Shown: positions 43,457 through 56,200 of the stretch, piece by piece | Layout: every line of letters begins with the position of its first letter | Position numbering within the stretch: the first letter of the stretch is position 1 | DNA from: Echinarachnius parma | Taxonomy: Eukaryota; Echinodermata; Echinoidea; Clypeasteroida; Echinarachniidae | Direction of reading: 5' to 3' | Assembly: GCA_037951105.1 (NCBI GenBank) | Contig: JBAMJV010000860.1 | Span: 62,001-126,000 of the forward strand | DNA length: 64,000 bases | Program-made: the position numbers and the translations under genes | The notes under the pieces: model-generated | What the model was told of the DNA's origin: nothing | Seen by the model: only the letters and a program-made list of their open reading frames with translations | The model's database searches: none

Positions 43457-43987
43457 CCCTTTTACCACGTCAATAGATATACTGCTTCAATAGCTATATA
43501 CGAGATTATTTTACGGACCGGTCGAGTTACCGCACTGGGCGCGCACAAAAGAACCGATCGATATCTGGTTGACCATGGCATTGTATTCGCTTCTATTCAA
43601 CCTAGCGTGAGTTCGCTGGTCAAGTAGTTCACACAATAGAGGCGATCGATATGCATAGTATAGGGTCAGCGAAGTGAAATTCTATGCGAAAACTATGATT
43701 CTGGCTTGTATGTGTTTGTATACGAATATCCTGAAATTAGACTTGTGTATTACCATGATAAAATTGTAATAAAACAATAATCACACAACTAGATTCGAGG
43801 AAACTTGATATACATGTAGCCAAGGTTTCAATCTTTGTATTCAGCCAAATTATATTGTACTTACAATATGCATACATGTATGTTTATGCAATTAATATAG
43901 TCCTTGCTCGGAACCGAGAAATCTCGGTTCCCGTATATGAGTAGGCGCAACGGGGACCGAGAAATCTCGGTCCCCGTAGTGATCGGG
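43457..43987. mobile_element. TTAA-flanked piggyBac-like MITE inserted in an exon-copy array
   Basis: It is flanked by TTAA at 43453-43456 and 43988-43991 and has CCC...GGG tips. The neighbouring copy at 43283-43330 preserves the uninterrupted sequence (attttaacaaaatcac), so the insertion edges can be read directly. Near its right end are gaaccgagaaatctcggttcc and a similar second hairpin. Confidence 0.82.
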
Positions 43988-44079
43988 TTAACAAAATCAC
44001 TATTTTGTACTTCTAATTTCCTTAATACGAACTGCGAAATATCTATCTGATTTCTAAAAACCACTAAACTTCTATTTAC

Positions 44080-44247
44080 CTATTTACTGACAGAGCGCTG
44101 ACATCCGTATCAGAGTTGTCTGAGACGTTGCTGTTCCCCATGGAGAAGAGATTCTGTCGCTTCTGGTGGACTGAGTGCTGTTGGCGGTGCTGGGACGCCA
44201 TGGCGATTAACTCACTGTTCGTCATTTGACGTTTGAGGGGTCTTTCC
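44080..44247 (-). CDS. Exon 5 of the unrecognised gene (intact copy)
   Basis: Acceptor tttttaaag; one base completes Arg, then ERPLKRQMTNSELIAMASQH, RQQHSVHQKRQNLFSMG and NSNVSDNSDTDVSALS. It is the only member of the local array with both edges. If AG|gtaaat is the donor, the next exon was not found; if not, it ends VNR and TAA at 44076-44078. Confidence 0.68.
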
Positions 44248-47200
44248 CTTTAAAAATAAAATGAATTATAATATTTATCATAAATATAATGACATAAATA
44301 ATGAAATTGAAAAGTAATAACAACACATTTTGTCGCTTCTGTTGGACAGAGTGATGTTGCCGATGCTGGAACGCCATGGCGATTATCTCACTGTTCGTCA
44401 TTTGACGTTTGAGGGGTTTTTTCCTTTAAAAATGAAATCAATAATATTAAAATTTAATACAATGATGTAAACAATGAAAATATCAAGAATACTACAAGAT
44501 TTTGTCGCTTCTGCTGAACAGAGTGCTGTTGGCTATTATCTCACTGTTCGTCATTTGACGTTTGAGGGGTCTTTTCCTTTAAAAATAAAAATAAAATAAA
44601 TAATATTTATCATTAATATAATGATGTAAATAATGAAATTAAAAAGTAATAACAACGCATTTTGTCGCTTCTGCTGGACTGAGTTCTGTTGGCGGTGCTG
44701 TGAAGCCAGGGCGATAATCTCACTGTTCGTAATCTGACGTTTGAGGGGTCTTTTCCTTGAAAAATATAATGAATTATAATATTTATCATTACTATAATGA
44801 CATAAATAATTCAAACTCTGCACAAATACACACAAAAATCTTGTTTTTTTAATATAAAGTAATCTTCCCCTTTGATGGCAATCCATCCACTGTTTTTTTT
44901 GTGTTATGTACAGTACATGAAATAAGCACTTTGAATGTTTATATTGACATCCCATCTTTTACTGATTAATAATCAGAACAATGGAGTATCAATAAAAAGA
45001 TAATTAAACAGGCTCTTATGACACTGCAGAGTGATGATTACATAATAATAAGACAGATATCGTCAATCAAATTGGAGTTTCCAAAAATCAATGTTTTTGT
45101 GAGCAGAGTTTATTACCAGCTAAAGGTATTTCAAGCCAATTGTCTCCATGAAAATCATAAATTTGAACACTTTTCAATACTGGTCTGTGGATTTTTACTA
45201 CAGAACTTTGCACATATATGCATGCATAACCAGCAATGGTATCTAGACGAATAGCTGGTACATAGGGTTTTCTAGACGAAAATATCCATACATTTGGAAT
45301 TTTAAAAAGGGTTACTACCTTGGAGGGAGCCGAGAGCTTTCTTGTTTATCAGCACTGCCCTCTTGAGTTGAGTTTTGGCCATTTGAGGCTGCAGCATCTG
45401 ATTCAGAGGAGCCAAGATGGAACCTTGTCTGCTTGTAGAGATCTGAATGCAAAAAGGCAAACAAGAGAACAAACGTACCAGATTTAACCAAAGTTTATTA
45501 AGACTATATAATATGATTCAGGGGCTCGTTTCATGGAAAGGTCTTATCTCCGTACGTACACAACCTTGGTATAACTTTCACATTTAGGGCACGGCGTGTT
45601 GTATGACGGCGTCTTTGCTATTATACTTCTAACCTTGTCCTTTGTGATCGGAACAAACGCCATCCGTATGTCTGTAGATCAGTCACAGTCACGGGACAGT
45701 TAAGAGGGTCTTTAAGTTGAGACCCTTTCGTGAAACAGGCCCTTGTAGTACACACAATCTCTAAAGACGCGCCAGCCCGAGAATTGTTGGGAACCAGTTC
45801 TGAATGGGTTAAACTTGATTAATCACAAAACAATGCATGTTATCTTCTGTAATAATTGGGCAACTTGACGACATGTACTGATGTACACATCAATAAGAGT
45901 TACACTTGCTCTAGCAAGACCAAGCTCTTTCTTGTACGTATTTCCTATGAAATCTGATCATATTACAAGCTTGTCTCATCTAGACCAGCTATAAAGATCA
46001 CGTTATGCAGGACTATAATTTTTTTCTTTTTTTTTCTTGTGGCCCTGTCGAGGTAGACAAACTAATTTTTTAGTTTGAGGCCATAAGTCAGGTTTTTATA
46101 GCAGGCCAGTGCTAATTTTGAGACCTGTATCATGTCATATCCCTGATGTGGTCTCTATAGACAGGTTTGGCCACACTGTATTAGGAACCTGCTCTGGCAG
46201 CCTTTACCTGGGGGGTGTTTCACTAACACTAAAATCAATTTTAGCATTGATTTTATGTGATAATTGTCCTTTTGAATCAATCCTAAAATCTATGTTAGCA
46301 GGGAAAAAATTAATATTTTTATTTCGGGGACTCCTTTTCGGGGGCTACTTTTCCAACTTTCAGGGGCTACTTTTATCATCTCGGGGGCTACAAATTTCCG
46401 GGGCTCTTTTTCAAATTTCAGGGGCTACTATTAAGCTCTAATGCTGTAAGTGATCATCTGATTGGCATTCGATCACGATCCAATAAAAAAAAAAATCCCC
46501 CAAAATCCCCCCCCCCCCCCCCCCCCCCCAAAAAAAAAGAAGATTAAAAAAAAAAAAAAAAAAACATCCTTTTTTTTTTTTCGGGGGCTCTTTTGGGCAT
46601 TTCGGGGGCAAATTCGCCCGCCGCCCCCATGTATTTTTCCCCCTGTATGTTAGTGTTTAGTGAAACACCCCCCCCCCTGTATAAAATAGACCACCTGTCT
46701 ATAGAGATCACTAATCTTGACTCCCTTAAAAACAGTTTAAATGTTAATGACTCTGTCTATATAGACCACCTGCTGATAAAGATCACTTTCTTGTCTCCCT
46801 TGGGTCGTCTTTATAAACAGGTTTTGCTGGACTGTACTACTTCAAGTGCAATCTTTATGTGACAGGGTAGGAAATATATGGGGGCTGAGGGCGATTTTGC
46901 CCCCTAAATTCAAAATAGCCCCCTGAAATCAGTAGGTAGCCCCTAAAATTACCATAGGGTATTATGTGAACTATTTTACCTTGTCGTCTGAAATGACTGC
47001 TTCGTCTTGCATTATTATGTTGATCATATCTGACATGCTTTGGCACCATGCGGAACACAGATGTGCACCCGTCGGTCAAACAATAGGCACACGCATGGGT
47101 CAGTTTAGGGTGCCGCTCACCGAGGGCTTTAAGTCTATGCCTCTTGAGAGTAAGGGGGCTTGGTTCTTTCCAGCACATTCCGGTTTCTACCGGTTTATTC

Positions 47201-50200
47201 CGGATAGTTCCAGTCTCTGTAGAGTTTGACCTTAATTTTCTTCTCAGTTCCCAGGCTTGTGTTTTCCAGCTATGCCGCGATTCAACGGCCTCGCCTCGGG
47301 TGCACGTACCAACTGATTCCATAATTAACCTCTTTCACTCCGAGATATTGAAACTACCATCGAGTTAAACACGTTGTCCACCATGTTCGCATAGTCATAA
47401 TAATAATATATTGCACTTATTATAAGGCATCAATCTAGTACATTGTATATGTAGAACTATTCTGAGGTGCAGACGGATGAAGAAAAACGATTCACAATTA
47501 AATAAAAGTATATCAAAATATAAATGTCTTCAGGCCAGATTTTATGCAAGTTAGAGGGCAAATTATTCCTCAAGAATGGTGCACAAGCAAAAAAGGCCTT
47601 TCCTCTTGTTACTGAGTAATGCAAAAGTTCAGCGCTACATATTCGCATTTACACATAGTAATCATCCTTGGATTCCTCGACCAGTATGCAGAATGTGTTC
47701 TCTTCAAAACTGATGTCTTCAAAGGTCAACTCATGATCACTCCACACTTGCTTTTATACTACTGAAACCAGTATGCAAAATGTTGTCTCTTCCACTGACG
47801 TTGTGAAAGTTCAAATCATGATCACTCAACACTTTCTTTTATGCTGCTGAATATATCTAACATTACACATAGTAATAATCCTCGACCAGTGTACAGAAAG
47901 TTGTCTCCTCCACCGACGTCTTAAAAGTTCACATCATGATTCCTCTACACATTTATTTACAGGTAGTAAGAATCCCTGACCAATATGCAGAATGTTTTTC
48001 TCTTCCCACCGACGTCTTCAAAGTTCAAATCATGATCACTCCACACATTTTGCTTTTATAGCCCTGGAAAAATCCAACATTTATTTAAAGGTAGTAAGAA
48101 TCCCTGATCAGTGATCAATACGCAAAATGCATTTTCGTCCACTGATGTCTTCAAAGTTCAAATCATGATTACTCAATACTTGCTTTTATACTGCTGAAAA
48201 TATCCAACATTTATTTACAGGTAGTAAGAATCCCTGACCAATATTCAGAATATTTTTTCTTCCACCGACTTCTTCTAAGTTCAAATCATGATCACGCAAC
48301 ACTTGCTTTTATTGCGCTGAGCATATCCCATGAAACCACTCAAGTTGACTTGAAATGTCTGACTGATCACTGAAGCTCAAAGATTTTCTGAGCAGATAGA
48401 ATTATGCATTTTTATGCCAAATGCCAGGTCGTACTGATTTGTCATCGGGTTATACACATGTTTCCATGAAAGAAGACATATCAACCCAATCAACACAACT
48501 GTAAGTCGTGAAACAAGAGAGGGATATATAGTAACTTGATGCAAGAAGAAGAGCATTGAAGCTCAAGATTATCAGAGCAGATGTCGTCCTGACTCATCAT
48601 CAGGCTAAAACACAAACTTTTGTATTTATAAAGCATTAAACATGTTTCCATAAACAAAGAAAATTCAACCCAATCAACAAAACACTTAGAAGCTATTGTT
48701 CAATAGAGGATTCAGAATTTTGACGCAAGTAGACCGAGCATTGAAAGATTTACTAAGCAGATATAATTATATGCATTTTGTATGCGAAGTCGTACTTGTA
48801 AGCATTAAACACTTTTCTATAAAAGAAGAACAATCAACCCAATCAGCACAACAAGAGAGGGATATAGAAACTTGATGCAAGTAGACTGAGCATTGAAACT
48901 CAAAGATTAACTGAGCAGATGTTATTATTCATTTTTAAGCAGAGTCTTACTGATTCATCATCAGACTAAAACTCAAACCTTTGTTAGCATTAAACATGTT
49001 TCCATAAAAGATGAAAATCAACCCAATCAACGAAATCCTATATAGCTGTGAAACAAGAGCGGGATATATGATCTCGATGCAAATAGACTGAGCGTTGAAA
49101 CTAAATCCAAATCAAAACATTGATCTACAATGTACATGTAGTCATACACTCATTAAATCAATGATACTGAAACCAACCAAACAAGTGTTGCACGCTTATC
49201 CAGAAAAGAGAGAAACCTGAACATTGAAACTTGAGCACCGTAAGATATGGAAATAGAAATTAATGTATTCACTAGTTTTCATAATTAAGAATTTCTCATG
49301 TCTCAAAATACGTATGGTTTCAAGTCCTTTGTGAGATGCCCATCTGTGTAAAGACCACATTTATCAAATTTAACCAGTTCGCTAATATTCAAATTGTATA
49401 CTGGTAAGCTATTTCAGCATTTTCTCAAGTAAACCATTTTCAGCAAGAGACGTACATTAAATGAAGAATGGAACTATTTTTGCCTTTCACCAACATATAA
49501 AGCACACTTATTTGCTCAATTACGCATACTTGGGTTGTTGTTGAATATATCACACACTGACTCAGGTGGAGATTTAACCAATGACCTTCTGATTACGAGA
49601 CAGGCGTCATGACCACAAACCACTAAGATCACCCAAATCATTAGGGATCGTCAGAAAATGGTAAACGAATCAAGAATTTTAAAAAGTCTTTATTGATCAT
49701 TGGCTGATGATTTTTAATTTGTAACAGTTGAGCATCCAATGTGTTTCACAAAAGAAACTTATCAGTTCCATTTGATCCCTCACGCAAAGAGGATGTTAAT
49801 ACATGTATCTAGAGGTCCCTTGTGTGAAAAAGTACTTGTAACACCCTCAAATTCACACACGTCAATATCCCGATTCCATTCTGAAGCCATGATCAGTAGG
49901 GTGAAATCGGGTGAAATATGTACACCTGTATATCTGCATCACTCCTGAGCTATGATTACTACCGTGTAGTGGTTGCTCTGTCAATGAATCACCAGAAAGC
50001 TGGGATTACGAACTGAAGCAGTCAACTAGGAACTTCCCAGTTCAAAGCTAATTTACCAAAAAGTGAACCACATCGTGCAATAATCAGATCCTCCAAAAAG
50101 AAAATGATGACCAAATAAATTCAAAATTCTGTGTATAGTGGCCACATAACAAGAAACAAGAAGAGTGGCCCCTATAGACAGGTGACCTCTTTAAAAAAGG

Positions 50201-53200
50201 CTCCCCCAATTTTTTGTTTTCTTTGCAGGGTGAACACTTGGGCAGGTTGGCTGTTATATACAGGTTTTTTTTACCAAGACAGGTTTGACAGTACATCCAT
50301 CCTTGATTCAATACAGTAAAACCACGCACAGATATTACACAAACCTCTTCCATAATTCAAAGCAAACCAACATGAGAAAACAAGAGTAAACGTGTTGCCA
50401 CAGACATGAATATATCCTTTAATGACCATGACTTTAGAGAGAGTGCAGCATTGACCATGACATCAGAAAGAGTGCGCCGTTTCCCGACCAAATCCTTCCC
50501 CTCTGGAGTCCATGTGAATGTTTAGTAATGTACTTGGAGCAGTGAACAACATACACAGGGGCTTGGGGCCAATTCGCCCCCGAAATGCCAAAAAGAGCCC
50601 TGGAAAAGCATAAAAAAAGCCCCGGAAATATGATAGAGTTCAATGCAAATCAAATTTTGGAGTGTTATTTTCATGCAGGCAAGCTTGAAAAGTAGCCCCC
50701 GAATAAATATGAAATAAATATAAATTTTCCCCCTGACTTGGAGTATTGCATACTACATGTACAGTAGTATCCTGGCCAAAGACCTTCATGAATGAACTGC
50801 AGTACTTAGAAACAACACAAGTTTTATTAATAAAATGACTTCCTGATAGTGAAACTAACAGAGTTGGACACGTGGTCCACCAAGTCCACACAGCCAATTT
50901 TACTTCGAGGGTCTTTCAGCTGTGCATTCTATTCTGTCCAAGTTTCTCTTAATCAAATCATCAGAAACAACAGGAACAACAGGAATAAGCACGTTCTCAC
51001 ATTGTAACATGTATAACATCATTATATACATCTATAGAGATAAAGAAGAAGTCCACAAGGATCGCCTAGTCAATTGAATAAGTACTTTGAATAAATGCAT
51101 TATTTTATGTCCCAAGATCATCGTGAATTAAGCAACAGAAACTTCCTACAACTGACGAAGGCACTTCCTGACATTGAAACTACAGTTAAACAAGTGGTCC
51201 ACCTGGTTCACATACGGTCAATTAAATAAGTAATTCCTGTGAGTTGTACATGTACAGCCATACTATTCCATCCCAAAGATTTTCATCAATGAAGCAACAG
51301 AAACAACAAAACTAAAGCACCGCCTGACATAGTAACGAGCAGAGCTTAACAGGTTTTCCACCAGGGTCACAGTGTCAATTAAATAATTATTTTCATTTTT
51401 GCGTACTATTCTGTCCAAAGATTTCCATTGATGGATTAAGCGGCAGAAACTTCCTACAACAGAAGTGGGCACTTCCTGTGTTAACCCACTGCCTACTGCA
51501 ACCTGGTGGACCCTGCATTAACTCTATGGGGATTGCACAATCTAGTAGGGAACAGGTTAACCCACTGCCTATGGGAACCTGGTGGACCCTGTATCAACTC
51601 TATGGGGATTGCACAATCTAGTAGGGAACAGGTTAACCCACTGCCTATGGGAACCTGGTGGACCCTGTATTAACTCTATGGGGATTGACAGATCTAGTAG
51701 GTAATAGATTAAACAAAAATACCCTAAATGCTTAGAACTAGATACTGTCATCTCCATAGAGTATAGTACATGGTGCACGAGCCTTCGATAAACAATGGAT
51801 TAAACATACATGTATGATAAAACAGGTTCACAAACAATGGATTAAACAAATGTATCAACACATTCTGATCCTCTCTCATAATAACAATGTAAATGACTTG
51901 CTGATCACAAGTTTAGTAATATATTCATACACCTGTTCTTCTTCAATTAATCCACTGTCTACTGAATCTGACAGTACAAAGAATAAGTCTAGATGGAGAT
52001 TTCAATACCTCGTAGGCAATGGGTTAATGTTTGAGAAACAGATACCAGCATTAAAACATTTACGATCAATGATTAATGGGTCCTAATATAATTTTATACA
52101 CAGGAGTTTTTGTGCGTCATTTCCAGTATGTGCATGCTGCTGAAAGTGTTACTGTTGAAGAAAATTTGAACACACACTCATTATAACCATTGTTGCCATG
52201 ATACACAGTTTAAAATAGTCATTATCCAATTAATTCCACAGAAGCGACCCATTTTTTAAACATTTAAGCCACACCAAGGCCCCTCATATTTTCACAAGGA
52301 CGTTTGGGCTAGTTTCATGTGATACTGAGCAATAAGCTATCTATTGGCACAAGCCGCACACAGACAGAGCTCGTTGGTAAAAAGAGTTGCAACATAATAA
52401 CATTGCATTTATGTAGCGCTTTATACAGGGTTTCTAAAAAGCAATGTACACAATGAAGTATTATTATTATCCTTGGTCAGCGGTTACAGTTCAAAACCGC
52501 ACACTTATCTTGTACTGATTTGTGTACCATCTCAACTCCATGGGGAGCATACTAGCCCAAGCTGGTCTTGTACATGAGGCCCTACAGGCTAATCAACACC
52601 CAACCAAGTACCCATTAACACTCCTGGGTGGAGAGCAGCAAATGTAGATTAAACATCTTGCTGAAAGACGCAAATGCCAGGGCATCGATTGGTATCAATA
52701 ATAATAATAATATACTCAATTTATATAGCGCCTAATATGATTGATAATCATCTCTAAGCGCTTTACAATGACATTATTACCCCCGAACTTAGGATACAAT
52801 GCAAACCAGCACATATTGTGTGCACCATCTCCACTCCCTGGGGAGCATTCCTTACAAGCGGCTCATGGGCATTGAGAAGATCCTTCACATATAGGCTTTC
52901 ACCTCCTACCGGGTCCCCATTTAATACACCTGGGTAGAGAGCAGCAATTGTGAATAAACTGTCTTGCTGAAGGACAAAGGCAGTGGGCAGGGTTCGAACT
53001 CGGGATCTCATTATCGGAAAGCGCGCGCTCTACCAATCTTGCCACACCACATCAAACTCGGATCCCATGATTTGAAGTCAATGCTGTAAATATCTGATTA
53101 ACAACACCTCCACATAATTGCGGGAAACCAACCATTCCAATTTCTATCTTGATATTCCCCCTAAACTTCCACAGCTCACATTCAGTGAAAAAGTTTAACA

Positions 53201-56200
53201 AGAGCCTGCAAACGATCAGCTTGAACTAATTTATTCCTGTACCATGAAATCACCACGTATTTGCCTCCGTAATTTCACGATGTATATGGCTCCAAGTTCC
53301 CTTTTCACTGCAAAGAAACACTGGAACTCATCCTAATATATCCGTGCAACTTTCATGAAATAAATTCTGCCTCATCTCTGAAAATAGACAGTCTCACTTC
53401 CTTTATGTTTCCAAGTGGGTACTCATGATGCTTTTGTACTCACTATTATTTAAACAAGTTTCACTTCTATTAAATATACAAACAATCTCCTTTAAAAGCA
53501 TTTTAAACAAGTGCTTTTCTTCCTTCAAGTATAATGGTGTTGATGTAACACAGAATTAATATCATTCAAACAAGTTCCACTTCTCTTAAATATACAAACA
53601 ATCTCATTAGCATTTTAGACAAGTGCTTCCTTGCAAATATAATGATGTTGATATATAAACACAGCATTAAAATCAACCTTGTCACACGCATGTTTTCACA
53701 AGTTGTCTGAAGACAAAAAAGCTGCTGTGATATTATATCTCTCCATTTCTGGTGTCTCCCCCTCTCTGTCATTAAAAGCTCTTGAACGAGTATGCGAGCA
53801 AGCAATCTCTTTCACAAGTTCTCTGGAAAAACAAACAAACTTGTCTGCGTGATATTATACCCATCTCTGAATTTCTGTCCTCACCCTCTCCGTCATAAAA
53901 ATCTCTTGAACGAGTAAGCATGCAATCACTTTACCAAGTTGTCTGGAGAAAAAAAACTTGTCTGCCGTGACAAAATACCCGTCTCCTCATTTCTGGTCTC
54001 TCCCCCTCTCCGTCATTAAAAGCTCTTGAACGAGTATGCATGCAATCTCCTTTAACCCGCATGGTGCCAAGTTTTGGAAAATGGCATTGAGATACACAGT
54101 CAAACCTACTCTAGCGACCACCTGTCTATAGAGACCACTGATGTTGACTCCTCAGGAAGCAGACTTGTCTATAGCGACCACCTGGTTATAAAGACCACCT
54201 TTTCTGTCTCCCTTAGTCAGTCTTTATAGACAGGTTTTTACTGTTCTAACAATGTTCAAACCTGCTCTAGTGGCCACCTGTCTATAGAGACCATTGATAT
54301 TGACTTCCCAGGATGCAACTGTGCAAATTGACTTGCCTATAAAGACCACAGGTCTGCTTTATTATAAAGACCACTTTTCCTGTCTCTCTTGGATGGTCTT
54401 TATATAGACAGGTTCTACTGTATTACAAACAATGTGCCAATAGTTAAAAAAGATGGTTGAAAATAAGATAATTTTGTTGTATCCGTCACGACCATCAAAC
54501 AGATGCGCTGGAAAAGGATGATTAAATGCGAGTCTTATTGACACAAGAACTTGATATTGAGATCCGAGTGTAACATTGAAGATACTTCAGTCAGATATCA
54601 AACATATGTCATTCTCATCGTTGCTAAGGCAACGTGAATTATCTTCTTTGAAATGAAGCTGGAAAAGGATCGTGAAATACAGACTTATTGACACAGGTCT
54701 GATTTTGAAGCCAAACTACATGAGCATGATATTGAGATCCCAGATATTTCAAGATGTCAAATAAATGTATGTCATTCTCATCGTTGCTAGGGCAACGTAA
54801 ATTATCATCTTTGAAATGAAGATGGATGTATTACAAGAATCACAAGGACCTTTTGTATTCAGTACTTCCAAGGTTATCTTGGACGTTGACACAAAATTAT
54901 GTCTTGCAGGAGAAAAAAGCCTGACAGAAGTGACACAAATATGTCACTGTGTGATTATTGAGAAGGCCAAGAAATTACATCTTGGTAAAGTTGTAGTTAA
55001 CAGCACAAGAGGGATAAAGAGAGAGGGGAAGAGAAGAAAGGAGAAAGGAGAGAGGAGGGGGAGAGAGTGGAAGTGTATTTGTGTGTGTGTGTGAGTGTGC
55101 GTGCATGATTTTTGTGAGTGTGCTCGCATGTGTGTGTGTGTGTGTGTGCATGCGTGTGTGTTCATGTTTCGTCAATAAGTGCGGACATATCACACACACA
55201 AAAAAGAAATCCATGAACAGTGGCTCTCGGAAGGCTAGTACAAACTAGAGTTTGTACTCTATATTGTTAGTTTATTCTTACTTTTCCTCAAACACCTATC
55301 GTCTGTAGTACAGTCATGTAAAATTGTGTGTGTGCATGTTTGTGTGTGCGTGCAAGTATGTGTGTGTGTATGAGACTATGTGTGTGTGTGTGAGTGACCG
55401 TGTGTAAATGTGTTATGTGTAATGTGTATACTGTGTGCATGTATTTGAGTTTTAAAATAATATAGAAAAGAGAAAGAGAATGAGTCCTAGAGAAAGCTAG
55501 AAACATCTAGAAAAAGAGAGAAAATAGTATGAAGTATATATGTGCTGTTTAACTCATTGCAAAATTACATGTAGTTCTAAAAATAATGATTCAGATATTA
55601 GTTTTGACGTTTCTTTCCCATGGATAGCTAGATAAGAGAATCCCTATGTAATATGCATGCATTGGCACTTTAATACAACATGAGGGCGCTATAACACTCA
55701 GATTTTTTACAACATACAGCAACAAAATACAAAATTGCCCTGAAGCCAAGAAATTTCCCATTGTGGTACACGACTGTCTCACGACTGTCTCATAACTGTC
55801 TCCCTGAGTGCTGTTTGAAGCCTCCCTGAATTAGACGGGTCAAAGTTGGCAGTTCTGGGCCCTCTTGCAGAAAGAGTTGCCACCGGTTGTAAAGATGTAA
55901 TTGCATGTCAAATCATTCTTTTTCTTCATTTATTAGTCCAATCGTTTTGTTCACACAATGGTAAGTACGTATAAATGATAAATAGGATTACTACACAATA
56001 AAACATGTCAACAAAAATTACTCAAACAAGACTACGTAACAATAACATTTCAACTCTCTTTCAACAATAAAATAAAACTATATCAATTAAAACATTTGAT
56101 GATACTAAATGTTCAAATCTGATTGGTTCAAATGTGCAAATTTTCTCAACTGCAATTACTAGCAACCTTACGATCAACTGCAACTTTTAATGCAAAGGGG

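Noticed and set aside
46462-46653. A frame with poly-Pro and poly-Lys
   Set aside because: It is translation of poly-C and poly-A tracts inside the hAT-like MITE.
52960-53045. A tRNA gene on the minus strand
   Set aside because: B box and A box-like sequence are there, but it is the head of a dispersed SINE with relatives at 24240, 52397 and 62075.
54940-55510. His/Thr-rich open frames on the minus strand
   Set aside because: They result from interrupted TG/CA repeats.
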